Assembly: GCA_002697665.2 (NCBI GenBank)
Contig: NZXA02000014.1
Coordinates: 1-13,646 of the forward strand
DNA: 13,646 nucleotides
Reading direction: 5' to 3'
Source of the DNA: a bacterium
Lineage (GTDB): Bacteria; Desulfobacterota_D; UBA1144
In this document: positions 1 to 8,150 of the stretch, in pieces
How the letters are laid out: every line of letters begins with the position of its first letter
Position numbering within the stretch: the stretch's first letter is position 1
Translations under genes and position numbers: made by a program
The notes under the pieces: model-generated
Database searches by the model: none
What the model was told of the DNA's origin: nothing
Seen by the model: only the letters and a program-made list of their open reading frames with translations

Positions 1-28
1 AGAAAAAAAAACTGTATCATCTATGGAT

Positions 29-99
29 TGGCCCGTCGTCTAATGGCAGGACTCTTGGTTTTGGTCCAAGCAATGGAGGTTCGAATCCTTCCGGGCCAG
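29..99 (+). tRNA. tRNA-Gln (anticodon UUG)
   Basis: The acceptor stem pairs TGGCCCG (29-35) with CGGGCCA (92-98), with G99 as discriminator. The anticodon stem CTTGG/CCAAG (54-58/66-70) encloses a 7-nt loop with anticodon TTG at 61-63. The T-loop TTCGAAT lies at 80-86. CCA is not encoded, so it must be added after transcription. A TATCAT box at 15-20 would start transcription about 2 nt before the mature 5' end. This tRNA reads CAA, and CAG by wobble. All structural elements are intact. Confidence 0.96.
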
Positions 100-106
100 T
101 TTTCTC

Positions 107-135
107 TTCACATTAAGAGTTGAAAATAGTATAAT
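107..135 (+). promoter_or_regulatory. sigma-70 promoter ahead of the sigma factor gene
   Basis: TTCACA (107-112, 5 of 6 matches to TTGACA) is followed by a 17-nt spacer and a perfect TATAAT (130-135). The predicted start is near 142, giving a leader of about 37 nt that carries AAGGAA (169-174) 4 nt before the ATG at 179. This is the only promoter in the window with both a good -35 and a good -10, so the sigma gene can be transcribed independently of the tRNA. The assignment rests on sequence match alone. Confidence 0.6.
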
Positions 136-178
136 TAGGCACGATATTTGTATATTAATAATGTTATAAGGAAATAAT

Positions 179-1306
179 ATGAGTTCTGATGAATTTCAAG
201 AGTACAATGAGCAGCAACCATCTGGTGATTCTGACTTAGATGATAAAGCTCTTTTGGAAGAATATCAAAAAACTACACTGCGTAATGTAGGAGCTAAATC
301 CAAAAAGAAAGATTGGGTTCCTGATGAACAATATAGATTACTATATGTATATTTTAAAGATATGTCATTAGAGCCTCTCTTAAAATCAAAGCAAGAGGTT
401 GAAGTTTCAGCAAAAATAAAAAAATCTGAATTAATTGCAAGTAATTTTAAACAAATGTTAGAGGATGTTGAATCTTCATCAATTTCTGCCGTTCAAAAAA
501 GAAAGTTAGTTAGTTTAAAAGGTGGTAAAAAAAGGAGAGTTGCTGAGGTTGAAGGCTACATTAAAGCTTATACAAATTTAGCTAACAATTTAAAGGAAAG
601 ATTTGTAAAGGCTAATTTGAGATTAGTTGTTAGTATTGCAAAAAGATATATTGGCAGAGGGTTAGCTTTACAAGATTTGATTCAAGAAGGTAATGTCGGT
701 TTAATGAGGGCAGTTGAAAGATTCGATCATACAAAAGGATTTAAATTTTCAACTTATGCATCATGGTGGATTCACCAAGCTATATCAAGAGCACTTTTGG
801 ATCAAACAAGAACAATAAGAGTTCCTGTGTATGTTTTAGAACAGGCAAGTAAGGTATTTAAAGCAAGTACTGCTTTGCAAAAAGACTTAGGCAGAAAACC
901 AACACCTAACGAAATTTCAGAAAAAGTGGGAATATCAGTTGATGGCGTAAAAAGAATATTGGAATCGACCAATGAAGTTGTTCAGCTTGATACTCCTGTA
1001 TTTGATGGCGAAAAAGCTACTTTGTTAGATTTTATTCCAGATGAAGGTTCGCCTGTTCCAGATAGAATTGTTGCGGAGAGTTCATTAACTGAGAGAATAA
1101 AAGGCGCCTTAAAAGCTTTAACTCCAAGAGAAGAAGAAATTATAAAAATGAGATTTGGTATTGATATGGAAAGCACTTACACTTTAGATGAAATTGGGAA
1201 AAAATTTGATCTAACTCGTGAAAGAATAAGACAGATTGAGAAAAAAGCACTAGAAAAACTCGCGAAATCTGATGTAGGCGAAGTTTTAAAAAGTTTTTTA
1301 GAATAG
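179..1306 (+). CDS. rpoD: RNA polymerase sigma-70 factor, RpoD/SigA type
   Basis: This 375-residue protein directs RNA polymerase to promoters. After an acidic N-terminus (1-45) come region 1.2 (about 52-85), a basic variable linker (about 90-140), region 2 (143-215), region 3 (220-300) and region 4 (311-363). Region 2 includes the melting and -10 segment [19 protein letters not shown]; the region 4 helix-turn-helix ends in [16 protein letters not shown]. Trp196/Trp197 (melting), Gln200 (the -10 reader) and Arg347/Glu348/Arg351/Gln352 (-35 readers) are conserved against E. coli RpoD. The end GEVLKSFLE matches the RpoD C-terminal tail, which favours a primary sigma factor over RpoS or RpoH. 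Classical region 1.1 is absent, and the length is close to Firmicutes SigA. His199 and Tyr218 replace the usual Arg and His. The start is supported by AAGGAA just upstream. An RpoD-like group 2 sigma cannot be excluded. Confidence 0.93.
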   Translation: MSSDEFQEYNEQQPSGDSDLDDKALLEEYQKTTLRNVGAKSKKKDWVPDEQYRLLYVYFKDMSLEPLLKSKQEVEVSAKIKKSELIASNFKQMLEDVESSSISAVQKRKLVSLKGGKKRRVAEVEGYIKAYTNLANNLKERFVKANLRLVVSIAKRYIGRGLALQDLIQEGNVGLMRAVERFDHTKGFKFSTYASWWIHQAISRALLDQTRTIRVPVYVLEQASKVFKASTALQKDLGRKPTPNEISEKVGISVDGVKRILESTNEVVQLDTPVFDGEKATLLDFIPDEGSPVPDRIVAESSLTERIKGALKALTPREEEIIKMRFGIDMESTYTLDEIGKKFDLTRERIRQIEKKALEKLAKSDVGEVLKSFLE

Positions 1307-1310
1307 TTTT

Positions 1311-2363
1311 ATGAGCAAAATCAAATTTGGACTTGTGCCACCTATGCCCGGCGCGGATTGTGATGGACTAATAGATTTTTCTATCAAGGCTGATAAATTA
1401 AATTTTGATTCATTATGGTTTCCAGATCATTTAGCTTTTATTGCTCCAAGTCCTGCTTTCGAAGCTTGGACAATTGCTGCAGCTGTTGCAAAAGTTACCA
1501 AAAATATCACAATTGGAACAACCTCAGATCCTCACAGGAATCATCCTGCTGTTTTTGCTCAGAGACTTGCAACAGTTGATCATATATCCAAGGGAAGAGT
1601 GGCTCTAGGTTTGGGAGTCGGCGAATCAATGAATACGGATGCATATGGTATTCCCTGGGACAATCCTTTTCAAAGGATGACCGAGTCAATGGATATTATG
1701 AAGCTATTGTGGTCTACAAAGGATTCAGTTAATTATGATGGTGAATTTTTTAAATTAAAAGATGCATCTCTTCTTCTTAATCTTTATAAGGATAAAAAGA
1801 CCCTGCCTTTCTATTTTGCTACACATACAGATAAAGGCCTCGATTTAATTGGCAGGGCTGGTGATGGTTGGATGCCGCTTGATTTAACCCCTAATCTATA
1901 TAATGAGTACTTAAGCAAGATAGAAGTGTCTGCAAAAAATTCTGGAAGAAATCTCAACCAAATTGATACCACTATATGGATCTTTACTTCATTGGGATCT
2001 AATGAAGATGAAGCATATAAATCTCTCGAGCCTTTTAGATATGTATGTATTATGCAAGAGCAGTTAAAAAAAGCAGGGTATGATATAGATATTCCTGATG
2101 AATATAAAGGGCTAAACTATTTTAATATTACGCCAACAGATGATGCAAGAAAAGAAAAGTTCAGAGACTTGGGAAAATATTTTCCCAGGGAGGCAATTAT
2201 AGACTTTACAATTACAGGTTCAAAGAAAGATTGCATCAAAAAAATAGAAAAATATATTGAAAAGGGCGTAAAACATTTTGTACTCTTTCATTATTTTAGT
2301 CCTGATCCTGATTTAGCAATGGAGATTTATGCTAACGAAATTATTCCTTATTTTAATTCCTAA
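1311..2363 (+). CDS. LLM-class (luciferase-like) flavin/F420-dependent oxidoreductase
   Basis: This 350-residue protein is a single TIM-barrel luciferase-like domain. Features seen are an N-terminal beta strand (KIKFGLVPP), SLWFPDH at 34-40, the glycine-rich GLGVGESMN at 100-108, the FQRMTESMDIMKLLW helix at 120-134 and GRAGDGWMPL at 181-190. The GVGESMN loop resembles the GTGEAMNE loop of F420-dependent Mer and glucose-6-phosphate dehydrogenases more than FMN monooxygenases, so F420 is the likelier cofactor. That is inference, and the substrate cannot be named. The ATG lies 4 nt after the sigma factor stop with no clear Shine-Dalgarno, which suggests co-transcription and translational coupling. 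The last 11 bases overlap the converging solute-binding protein gene. Length is normal for the family. Confidence 0.85.
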   Translation: MSKIKFGLVPPMPGADCDGLIDFSIKADKLNFDSLWFPDHLAFIAPSPAFEAWTIAAAVAKVTKNITIGTTSDPHRNHPAVFAQRLATVDHISKGRVALGLGVGESMNTDAYGIPWDNPFQRMTESMDIMKLLWSTKDSVNYDGEFFKLKDASLLLNLYKDKKTLPFYFATHTDKGLDLIGRAGDGWMPLDLTPNLYNEYLSKIEVSAKNSGRNLNQIDTTIWIFTSLGSNEDEAYKSLEPFRYVCIMQEQLKKAGYDIDIPDEYKGLNYFNITPTDDARKEKFRDLGKYFPREAIIDFTITGSKKDCIKKIEKYIEKGVKHFVLFHYFSPDPDLAMEIYANEIIPYFNS

Positions 2364-3885
2364 GATTTAGATCTGAAAAATTTATAATACCCATTTTTGA
2401 GTATTCAAATTTTTTCAGCCTATCACTTTTTAGAAATATTTGATTTGATTCATAAAGTGGGATAATGACATTTTCTTTATATATTAAAATTTCTTGTGCT
2501 TTATCATAATATTTTACTCTCTTTTTTTCATTTATTTCATTAGAGCTTTTACGAATTAATTCATCATATGCTTTATCACACCAACCAGTTTCATTATTTC
2601 CACTTTTACACGTAAATAGGTTCATAAAATTATGAGGATCAGGGTAATCCGCAGCCCATCCTGCTCTAAACATATTTGGTCTATCACTATCTAAAGTGCT
2701 TAAATAAACTTTCCATTCTAACCCTTGAATGTCTACATTAATATTTAAATTTTCTTTCCACATGCTTTGAAGTACTTCTGCAATAAGCCTATTGTTACCC
2801 GATTCGGGAAATAAAAATTTAATCTTCGTATCTTTCAAGCTCTTGCCATTAATTATTTCTTTTGCTTTTTTAGGGTCATATAAATTGATATATTTATTAT
2901 TACCAATCATACCTTTTGGAATCCAAGAATTTGTAGCGCTAACAGTATTTTGAAGAATAGATTCAAAAATCTCTTTATTAATTGCAAGCATAAAGGCTCT
3001 TCTTATTTCTGGATCGTCAAATGGTTTTTTGTTAACATTGAAACCAATATAGTTATTTCTAAATTGATTATTAGTATTAATAATTCCTTTAGATTGAAGA
3101 TATGGTATTTCCAATAATGGTATTCCACCACCATCAAGTATATCTAGCTGTCCATTTTCAAACATTGCTAATGATGATGTTGAATTTTCATTTATTATAA
3201 TCTTGATTTTTTTCCCTGATTTATCCTTGAAGATCATGTAACTATTATTTTTTTTCTCTATCATTTCGAATGGTCCCAGAGTTACAAGATTTTTTATTTT
3301 TATCCATGATTCCCCATATATATCTATTAAATCTTTCCTAATTGGAAATGTTGACATAAAACTCATAAGACTTGGAAAATAACTTTTTTTGGTTTTTAAA
3401 TTAATTTCAATCGTATAATCATCAATAGCTCTTACACCCACTTTTCTAAAATTTTTTATTTTCCCAGAATTATATTCTTTTGCATTTTTAATATCAAATA
3501 AAAAATAAGCATAGTCTGCTGCAGTATTAGGATTTAATAATCTTTCCCATGAATCAATAAAGTGATATGATTTTAGCTCTACGTTATCGGACCACAGAAC
3601 ACCTTTCTTTATTTTAAAAATTATTTGATTTTCTCCTTCAACAAAATACCAGTCTTCCGCCAAATTATTCTCGAGTTCTAGCTTATTATTAAGCTTTGTC
3701 AGTCCAGCCATAATATTATTTATAATTAAGAAAGACGAACTGTCAGTTGCAAGGTTCCAATCCAATGTTCCTGGTTCACTGGACATATTGATATTTATAT
3801 ACTTTGTTTCATTAGCATTACAATTATAAGTTGTAAAAAAAATCAAAAAAAAGAAGCAGGCAAGTTTATATCTAAGAATTTTCAG
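2353..3885 (-). CDS. ABC transporter solute-binding protein, family 5 (peptide/OppA-DppA type), probable CTG start
   Basis: This is a periplasmic oligopeptide-type binding protein of about 510 residues. Family 5 hallmarks are the early SEPGTLDW segment, the ENNLAEDW and DDYTIEINLK segments, the RRAFMLAINKE helix and the late RAGWAADYPDPHNFMNLF motif. The first bacterial-type start in frame is TTG at 3846, which leaves a stub without a positive n-region. Reading back to CTG at 3885-3883 gives MKILRYKLACFFFLIFF followed by TTYNCNA, a complete Sec signal peptide with likely cleavage near CNA/NET. GAGG lies 9 nt upstream of the CTG. The only in-frame stop further up is TAA at 3909-3907, and no ATG or GTG lies between. 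The start overlaps the biotin carrier gene by 14 nt, so translation is probably coupled. No permease or ATPase genes are adjacent. The 3' end overlaps the converging oxidoreductase gene. Substrate unknown. Confidence 0.88.
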   Translation of the reverse strand: MKILRYKLACFFFLIFFTTYNCNANETKYININMSSEPGTLDWNLATDSSSFLIINNIMAGLTKLNNKLELENNLAEDWYFVEGENQIIFKIKKGVLWSDNVELKSYHFIDSWERLLNPNTAADYAYFLFDIKNAKEYNSGKIKNFRKVGVRAIDDYTIEINLKTKKSYFPSLMSFMSTFPIRKDLIDIYGESWIKIKNLVTLGPFEMIEKKNNSYMIFKDKSGKKIKIIINENSTSSLAMFENGQLDILDGGGIPLLEIPYLQSKGIINTNNQFRNNYIGFNVNKKPFDDPEIRRAFMLAINKEIFESILQNTVSATNSWIPKGMIGNNKYINLYDPKKAKEIINGKSLKDTKIKFLFPESGNNRLIAEVLQSMWKENLNINVDIQGLEWKVYLSTLDSDRPNMFRAGWAADYPDPHNFMNLFTCKSGNNETGWCDKAYDELIRKSSNEINEKKRVKYYDKAQEILIYKENVIIPLYESNQIFLKSDRLKKFEYSKMGIINFSDLNLRN

Positions 3886-4378
3886 ATTCTTTAGCCTCGA
3901 CTGTAATTAAGGGAGCGCCAAGATCAACAGTATCTCCATCTTTAACACTGACCTCAGTAACTTTTCCATCAATCGAACTTTTGAGCTCACTTTCCATTTT
4001 CATGGCTTCAACTATAATTAAGCCTTCACCCTCAGATACCGTTTCGCCAATTCCTTTAAGGACCTTAACGACTCTGCCAGGCATGGGGGCTGATATTTTA
4101 TCAACACCTGATGCATTTTCCAATGAGCTTTTATCACGCGCAGATGGTACTTCGAATGAAAATAAATCACCCTTATAAAAAATTTCAATTGATTTACCTT
4201 CTTTTGATATAGCTATGGTACAAGTTTGACCATCTAAAATCATCGAATATAAATTTGAGTCAATTTTAACTAATTCTGCATTATAATTTTTTTCGTTATT
4301 TTCAATTTTAAATGTCCCATTTTCATCAACCAAATCAAAATCTAGCAAATCTTTTCCAATTTTTAAACTATATTTCAT
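3872..4378 (-). CDS. Biotin carboxyl carrier protein of acyl-CoA carboxylase
   Basis: This 168-residue protein carries biotin between the biotin carboxylase and carboxyltransferase subunits encoded just upstream. The C-terminal biotinyl/lipoyl domain (about 94-162) starts with SAPMPGRVVKVL and contains EAMKM with the biotin acceptor Lys127, followed by DGDTVDLGAPLITVE. The N-terminal half (1-80) is a beta-rich segment like that linking BC and BCCP in fused propionyl-CoA carboxylase alpha subunits. The gene therefore looks like the detached C-terminal part of such a subunit. It begins 11 nt after the biotin carboxylase gene, with AGGA 9 nt before its ATG, and its end is shared with the next gene's start. 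E. coli AccB-like proteins have a different, Ala/Pro-rich N-terminus. Confidence 0.93.
   Translation of the reverse strand: MKYSLKIGKDLLDFDLVDENGTFKIENNEKNYNAELVKIDSNLYSMILDGQTCTIAISKEGKSIEIFYKGDLFSFEVPSARDKSSLENASGVDKISAPMPGRVVKVLKGIGETVSEGEGLIIVEAMKMESELKSSIDGKVTEVSVKDGDTVDLGAPLITVEAKESENS
3895..3898 (-). promoter_or_regulatory. Shine-Dalgarno for the CTG-initiated solute-binding protein
   Basis: GAGG on the minus strand sits 9 nt before CTG 3885-3883 and inside the last codons of the biotin carrier gene. It supports the CTG over the TTG at 3846, which is preceded only by pyrimidine-rich coding sequence. Confidence 0.5.
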
Positions 4379-4389
4379 AATATTAAATC

Positions 4390-5886
4390 CTAAAACATTG
4401 AATTTCTTGAAACACTAGACCTTCTTGCAATATATTTCCAGGGTGTAAACCTAGGGTCTCTTTGACTGGTTTGTGAATCTGCGGCGGCATGTAAAGTAAT
4501 AACTCCAGCTAAAGAAGATATTTCTAAGCTGGTTTTTGGGGTTTTAAGGAGTTTTTTATGTTTATCAATAAAGCCCGTATCGAGTTTCCCAGATATAAAG
4601 TCTTTTTCTTCCATGAGTCTATTTAAAAATCCTAAATTGGTTTTTAATCCTAAAACTATATATTCATCCAGAGCCCTTGCCATTCTTTTTATTGCATCAC
4701 TTCTGTCTTTACCCCAAACAATAAGTTTTGAAAGCATTGGATCATAAAATGTTGTAACTTGATAGCCGTTAAAAAGGGATGAATCATCTCTAACACCTGG
4801 ACCTTGGGGAGACTTGGTATATACAGCAGTTCCTGGAGTAGGTATAAAATTATTTTCAGGATCTTCTGCACAAATTCTACATTCAATTGCATGACCATTT
4901 ATTTCAACATCTTTCTGTTTAAAGCTTAGTGGCTCCCCGGCAGAAACCTTAATCATTTCTTTAACAATATCAATTCCTGTAATCATTTCAGTTATGGGAT
5001 GTTCAACTTGCACCCTCGTATTCATCTCTAAAAAATAAAAATTTTCTTTCTGGTCCATAATAAACTCTACAGTTCCTGCCCCAACATAGGATACTTTTTT
5101 TGCGAGTTTTACAGCTATATCTCCCATAATCTCTCTAGTTTTTTTACTGACGCCAGGTGATGGTGCTTCCTCAACAACTTTTTGGTGTCTTCTTTGGATA
5201 GAGCATTCTCTTTCAAATAAATGAACAACATTTCCTTTTTTATCACCAATTACTTGAATTTCAATATGTCTAGGTTCTTGAATAAATCTTTCTATAAAAA
5301 CTGCATCATTATTGAAAGCAGATTTAGCCTCACTTTTTGCCATTTTTAAAGAATTTTCAAAGTCAGACATTTTATGTACTAATCTCATTCCTTTTCCGCC
5401 GCCACCCGCAGATGCTTTTATCATTAATGGAAATCCGATTTCTTTAGCAATTGAAACAGCCTCTTCATCTTTTACTTCGCCTTCTGTTCCAGGCACTAAA
5501 GGTACTTTTGCAGATTTAGCTATCTCACGTGAAGTTATTTTATCTCCCATTAGTCTGATAGCTTCCGCACTAGGACCTATAAAATCAATTTTATTTTTTA
5601 CACAATTTTCAGCAAATTCCGCATTTTCTGAAAGAAAACCATAACCAGGATGTACACCATCACACTTGGTTTTTTTTGCTACTTTTATAATATTTTCTCC
5701 AATCAAATAACTTTCACTTGGAAGGGGTCCTCCAATATTATATGCTTCATCTGCCATATTTACATGCAAGGAACTTTTGTCGGCATCTGAATAGACTGCT
5801 ACAGTTTTTATCCCTAACTCTTTACATGCTCTAATAACTCTTATTGCTATTTCGCCACGATTTGCAACTAAAATTTTCTTATACAT
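4390..5886 (-). CDS. accC: Acyl-CoA carboxylase, biotin carboxylase subunit
   Basis: This 498-residue ATP-grasp enzyme carboxylates biotin using ATP and bicarbonate. The N-terminal preATP-grasp domain begins KKILVANRGEIAIRVIRAC and includes HPGYGFLSEN at 79-88. The ATP-grasp region has the nucleotide Lys157 and glycine-rich loop (158-168), ERECSIQRRHQK at 225-236 with Lys236, and EMNTRVQVEH at 287-296 with Glu287, Asn289, Arg291 and Glu295. These match the catalytic set of E. coli AccC with an offset of one or two. The C-terminal extension (about 450-498, ending in an Arg/Pro/Trp-containing tail) is typical of propionyl- or acyl-CoA carboxylase alpha chains rather than the shorter E. coli AccC. 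A GAGG box lies 6 nt before the ATG. It is 14 nt behind the carboxyltransferase gene, in one operon. All key residues are present. Confidence 0.95.
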   Translation of the reverse strand: MYKKILVANRGEIAIRVIRACKELGIKTVAVYSDADKSSLHVNMADEAYNIGGPLPSESYLIGENIIKVAKKTKCDGVHPGYGFLSENAEFAENCVKNKIDFIGPSAEAIRLMGDKITSREIAKSAKVPLVPGTEGEVKDEEAVSIAKEIGFPLMIKASAGGGGKGMRLVHKMSDFENSLKMAKSEAKSAFNNDAVFIERFIQEPRHIEIQVIGDKKGNVVHLFERECSIQRRHQKVVEEAPSPGVSKKTREIMGDIAVKLAKKVSYVGAGTVEFIMDQKENFYFLEMNTRVQVEHPITEMITGIDIVKEMIKVSAGEPLSFKQKDVEINGHAIECRICAEDPENNFIPTPGTAVYTKSPQGPGVRDDSSLFNGYQVTTFYDPMLSKLIVWGKDRSDAIKRMARALDEYIVLGLKTNLGFLNRLMEEKDFISGKLDTGFIDKHKKLLKTPKTSLEISSLAGVITLHAAADSQTSQRDPRFTPWKYIARRSSVSRNSMF

Positions 5887-5900
5887 ATTTACCTCATAAT

Positions 5901-7463
5901 TTATAAAGGAATTAATCCATGTTTTTTTGGTGGATTATTTTGTCTTTTTCCTTCAAGCATTTCAAAAGAATTTGCAACTCTTAGTCTGGTATCTTCTGGC
6001 TTTATTACTTCATCGATGTATCCAAGATTTGCTGCCCTGTATGGATTTGCAAAAAGCTCTTTGTATTCTTCAACAAGGCGAGCTTTTTCTGCTACTGGAT
6101 CATCAGCATTTTGGATTTCTCTTTTGTTAACAATATTAACAGCGCCATCGGGCCCCATTACGGCAATTTCTGCAGTAGGAAAAGCCAAATTGATATCACC
6201 TCTTAAATGCTTAGAGGACATAACATCATAAGCACCACCATAAGCCTTTCTGGTGATAACTGTTACTCTAGGAACCGTTGCTTCGCAGTATGCATATAAA
6301 AGTTTCGCACCATGCAAAATGATTCCATTTAACTCTTGGTCAACTCCTGGTAGAAAGCCTGGAACATCTACTAAAGTTAAAAGTGGAATATTAAAGCAAT
6401 CACAAAATCTAACGAATCTTGCACCTTTAATTGACGATTTAATATCCAAAACACCTGCTAAAACATTAGGTTGATTACCCACGACACCAACAGTTTTTCC
6501 ATTTATTCTAGCAAAGCCAATAACTATATTTTTTGCATAGTTTTCTGCCACCTCAAAAAAATACTCGTTATCAACTATATTAGTAATAACTTCTTTCATA
6601 TCATAAGGTTTATTAGGATTTGTTGGAACAATATCTCCAAGTTTGTCGACCTTTCTGTCTACGGGGTCATCACATTTAATTTGAGGTGGATCTTCCATAT
6701 TGTTTAATGGTAAAAATGTAAAAAGTTCTCTTAATAGAGACAAACAATCCTCATCATTCTCAGCTGCAAATTGTGCTACACCACTCTCCGAGGTATGGAC
6801 TACCGCGCCGCCTAGTTCTTCAGAGGTAACTTCTTCATTTGTTACTGTTTTAACTACGTCGGGTCCAGTAATAAACATATAGCTTGTATTCTTAACCATA
6901 GCTATAAAATCTGTCATAGCAGGTGAGTATACTGCTCCTCCAGCACTCGGCCCCATAATTGCAGAAATTTGAGGAATAACGCCAGAGGATTGAACATTTC
7001 TTAAAAAAATTTCAGCATAACCAGCCAATCCACGAACACCTTCTTGAATTCTTGCACCACCAGAATCGCTGAGTCCTATGACAGGACAGCCGACTTGCAT
7101 AGCCATATCCATTATTTTTGTAATTTTTCTAGCATGTGCCAACCCAAGAGCCCCGCCAAAGATTGTAAAATCTTGAGCATACACAAAAACTTGTCTACCA
7201 TCAATCTTCCCATATCCTGTTACAACGCCGTCACCTAAGAACTTTGTTTTATCCATACCAAAATTATAATTTTGGTGCTCAACAAATTTATCAAGCTCAA
7301 CGAAAGTCGAATTATCAAGAAGCAAATTAATCCTTTCTCTTGCCGTTAATTTTCCTTGTTTATGTTGTTTTTCAACTCTAGCCTCACCACCTGCTTCCTC
7401 TGCTTTGGATAATTTATCTTCAAGAAACTTAATCTTTTCTCGCATTGTAATTTCTTCACTCAT
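5901..7463 (-). CDS. pccB: Acyl-CoA carboxylase carboxyltransferase (propionyl-CoA carboxylase beta type)
   Basis: This 520-residue fused carboxyltransferase moves CO2 from carboxybiotin to an acyl-CoA. The N-terminal crotonase-like half has [14 protein letters not shown] (130-143) and the oxyanion loop [12 protein letters not shown] (171-182). The C-terminal half has [10 protein letters not shown] (364-373), [10 protein letters not shown] (406-415) and [11 protein letters not shown] (434-444). Asp413 in GGAYDVM sits at the position reported in actinobacterial enzymes to influence propionyl- versus acetyl-CoA choice, and Asp is the PccB-like residue. Substrate is therefore probably propionyl-CoA, by inference. 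GAGG lies 6 nt before the ATG. It heads the carboxylase operon, 69 nt after coaE. Methylmalonyl-CoA epimerase and mutase are not in the window, so the downstream route is not shown. Methylcrotonyl-CoA carboxylase is a less likely alternative. Confidence 0.93.
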   Translation of the reverse strand: MSEEITMREKIKFLEDKLSKAEEAGGEARVEKQHKQGKLTARERINLLLDNSTFVELDKFVEHQNYNFGMDKTKFLGDGVVTGYGKIDGRQVFVYAQDFTIFGGALGLAHARKITKIMDMAMQVGCPVIGLSDSGGARIQEGVRGLAGYAEIFLRNVQSSGVIPQISAIMGPSAGGAVYSPAMTDFIAMVKNTSYMFITGPDVVKTVTNEEVTSEELGGAVVHTSESGVAQFAAENDEDCLSLLRELFTFLPLNNMEDPPQIKCDDPVDRKVDKLGDIVPTNPNKPYDMKEVITNIVDNEYFFEVAENYAKNIVIGFARINGKTVGVVGNQPNVLAGVLDIKSSIKGARFVRFCDCFNIPLLTLVDVPGFLPGVDQELNGIILHGAKLLYAYCEATVPRVTVITRKAYGGAYDVMSSKHLRGDINLAFPTAEIAVMGPDGAVNIVNKREIQNADDPVAEKARLVEEYKELFANPYRAANLGYIDEVIKPEDTRLRVANSFEMLEGKRQNNPPKKHGLIPL

Positions 7464-7502
7464 AAGAAACCTCTATTTAATTAATATATAATTCAATTTA
7501 CT

Positions 7503-7508
7503 ATTATA
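7503..7508 (-). promoter_or_regulatory. possible -10 box for the carboxylase operon
   Basis: A perfect TATAAT on the minus strand would start transcription near 7496, giving a 33-nt leader that carries the GAGG of the carboxyltransferase gene. No -35 is recognisable at 16-18 nt. In sequence this AT-rich, a TATAAT can arise by chance. Confidence 0.35.
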
Positions 7509-7532
7509 AAAAAACGATTATAAAAATATAAT
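7508..7532 (-). terminator. weak AT-only hairpin with T-tract after coaE
   Basis: Directly after the coaE stop the minus strand reads ATTATA, loop TTTT, TATAAT, then CG and seven Ts. The layout is that of an intrinsic terminator, but the 6-bp stem has no G-C pair and would be unstable. It may only attenuate transcription between coaE and the carboxylase genes, or may be chance. Confidence 0.22.
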
Positions 7533-8150
7533 CTAATGAGATATTTTTTCTAGTATTGAATTTAATTTGTTTTTAAAATCATCTATTTTATCATTATTAT
7601 TAATTATGTAATCAAAGTCTTTAGCATTAACCCCTGTGGTTGATTGAGCCTCTAAAATATTAAATATTTCCCCAGTTCCCATCCCATCTCTTTTTGAAAC
7701 ACGCGCTATAATCTTATCTTTTCTTGATTTTATAAGTATTATCTTATCCAAATATTTCCCTATTTTTGTCTTTTTTGCAATTAATGCACCCTCAAAAAAA
7801 ATTATATGATCTTTGTTGCTTACATGAAATTTTACATATTCTTTGACCTTGCTAAAAATTTCGGGGTGAACTATAGAATTATATTTCTCTCTAATTTTAT
7901 AATCTTTAAAAATAATTTTTTTTATTTTATTTCTATTTAGATTTTTATTTTTATATAAGATATCAGATCCAAATAATTTTATGATTTTTTTATAGCATTT
8001 TTCCCCAGGAGACATAATTTCACGCGATATATTATCTAAATCATAAGCAGGATACTTTTTACTTCTAAAAAATTTTATTGCTAAACTTTTTCCGCTTCCT
8101 ATGTGTCCTGATATTCCGATTTTTAATATATTTACATTATTTTTTCTCAA
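7533..8150 (-). CDS. coaE: Dephospho-CoA kinase
   Basis: This 205-residue P-loop kinase phosphorylates the 3'-hydroxyl of dephospho-CoA, the last step of coenzyme A synthesis. The Walker A motif GHIGSGKS spans 15-22. YDLDNISREI (about 35-44) is the usual substrate-binding DxD-type segment, VHPEI matches the conserved HP, and RVSKRDG leading into ILEAQ corresponds to the lid and adenine-binding RDG...AQ block. The start is TTG (8150-8148), overlapping the gltX stop as TTGA with GAGG upstream, so it is probably translated by ribosomes finishing gltX. No ATG or GTG occurs before the Walker motif. Length is normal. The EGALIA stretch replaces the common PLLFE, a mild divergence. Confidence 0.92.
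   Translation of the reverse strand: MRKNNVNILKIGISGHIGSGKSLAIKFFRSKKYPAYDLDNISREIMSPGEKCYKKIIKLFGSDILYKNKNLNRNKIKKIIFKDYKIREKYNSIVHPEIFSKVKEYVKFHVSNKDHIIFFEGALIAKKTKIGKYLDKIILIKSRKDKIIARVSKRDGMGTGEIFNILEAQSTTGVNAKDFDYIINNNDKIDDFKNKLNSILEKISH

Noticed and set aside
104..119. CTCTT/AAGAG hairpin after the tRNA as a terminator
   Set aside because: The 5-bp stem has only two G-C pairs and is followed by GTTGAAAA rather than a T-tract. It overlaps the likely -35 of the sigma factor promoter.
5312..5644. 110-codon open frame on the plus strand opposite the biotin carboxylase gene
   Set aside because: It is a shadow of a highly conserved coding region on the other strand, with no homology and no ribosome binding site.
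7464..7532. T-box or other leader riboswitch upstream of the carboxylase operon
   Set aside because: The gap is only 69 nt and almost pure A/T, too short and unstructured for a known riboswitch. It shows only a -10 match, a weak AT hairpin and a Shine-Dalgarno.
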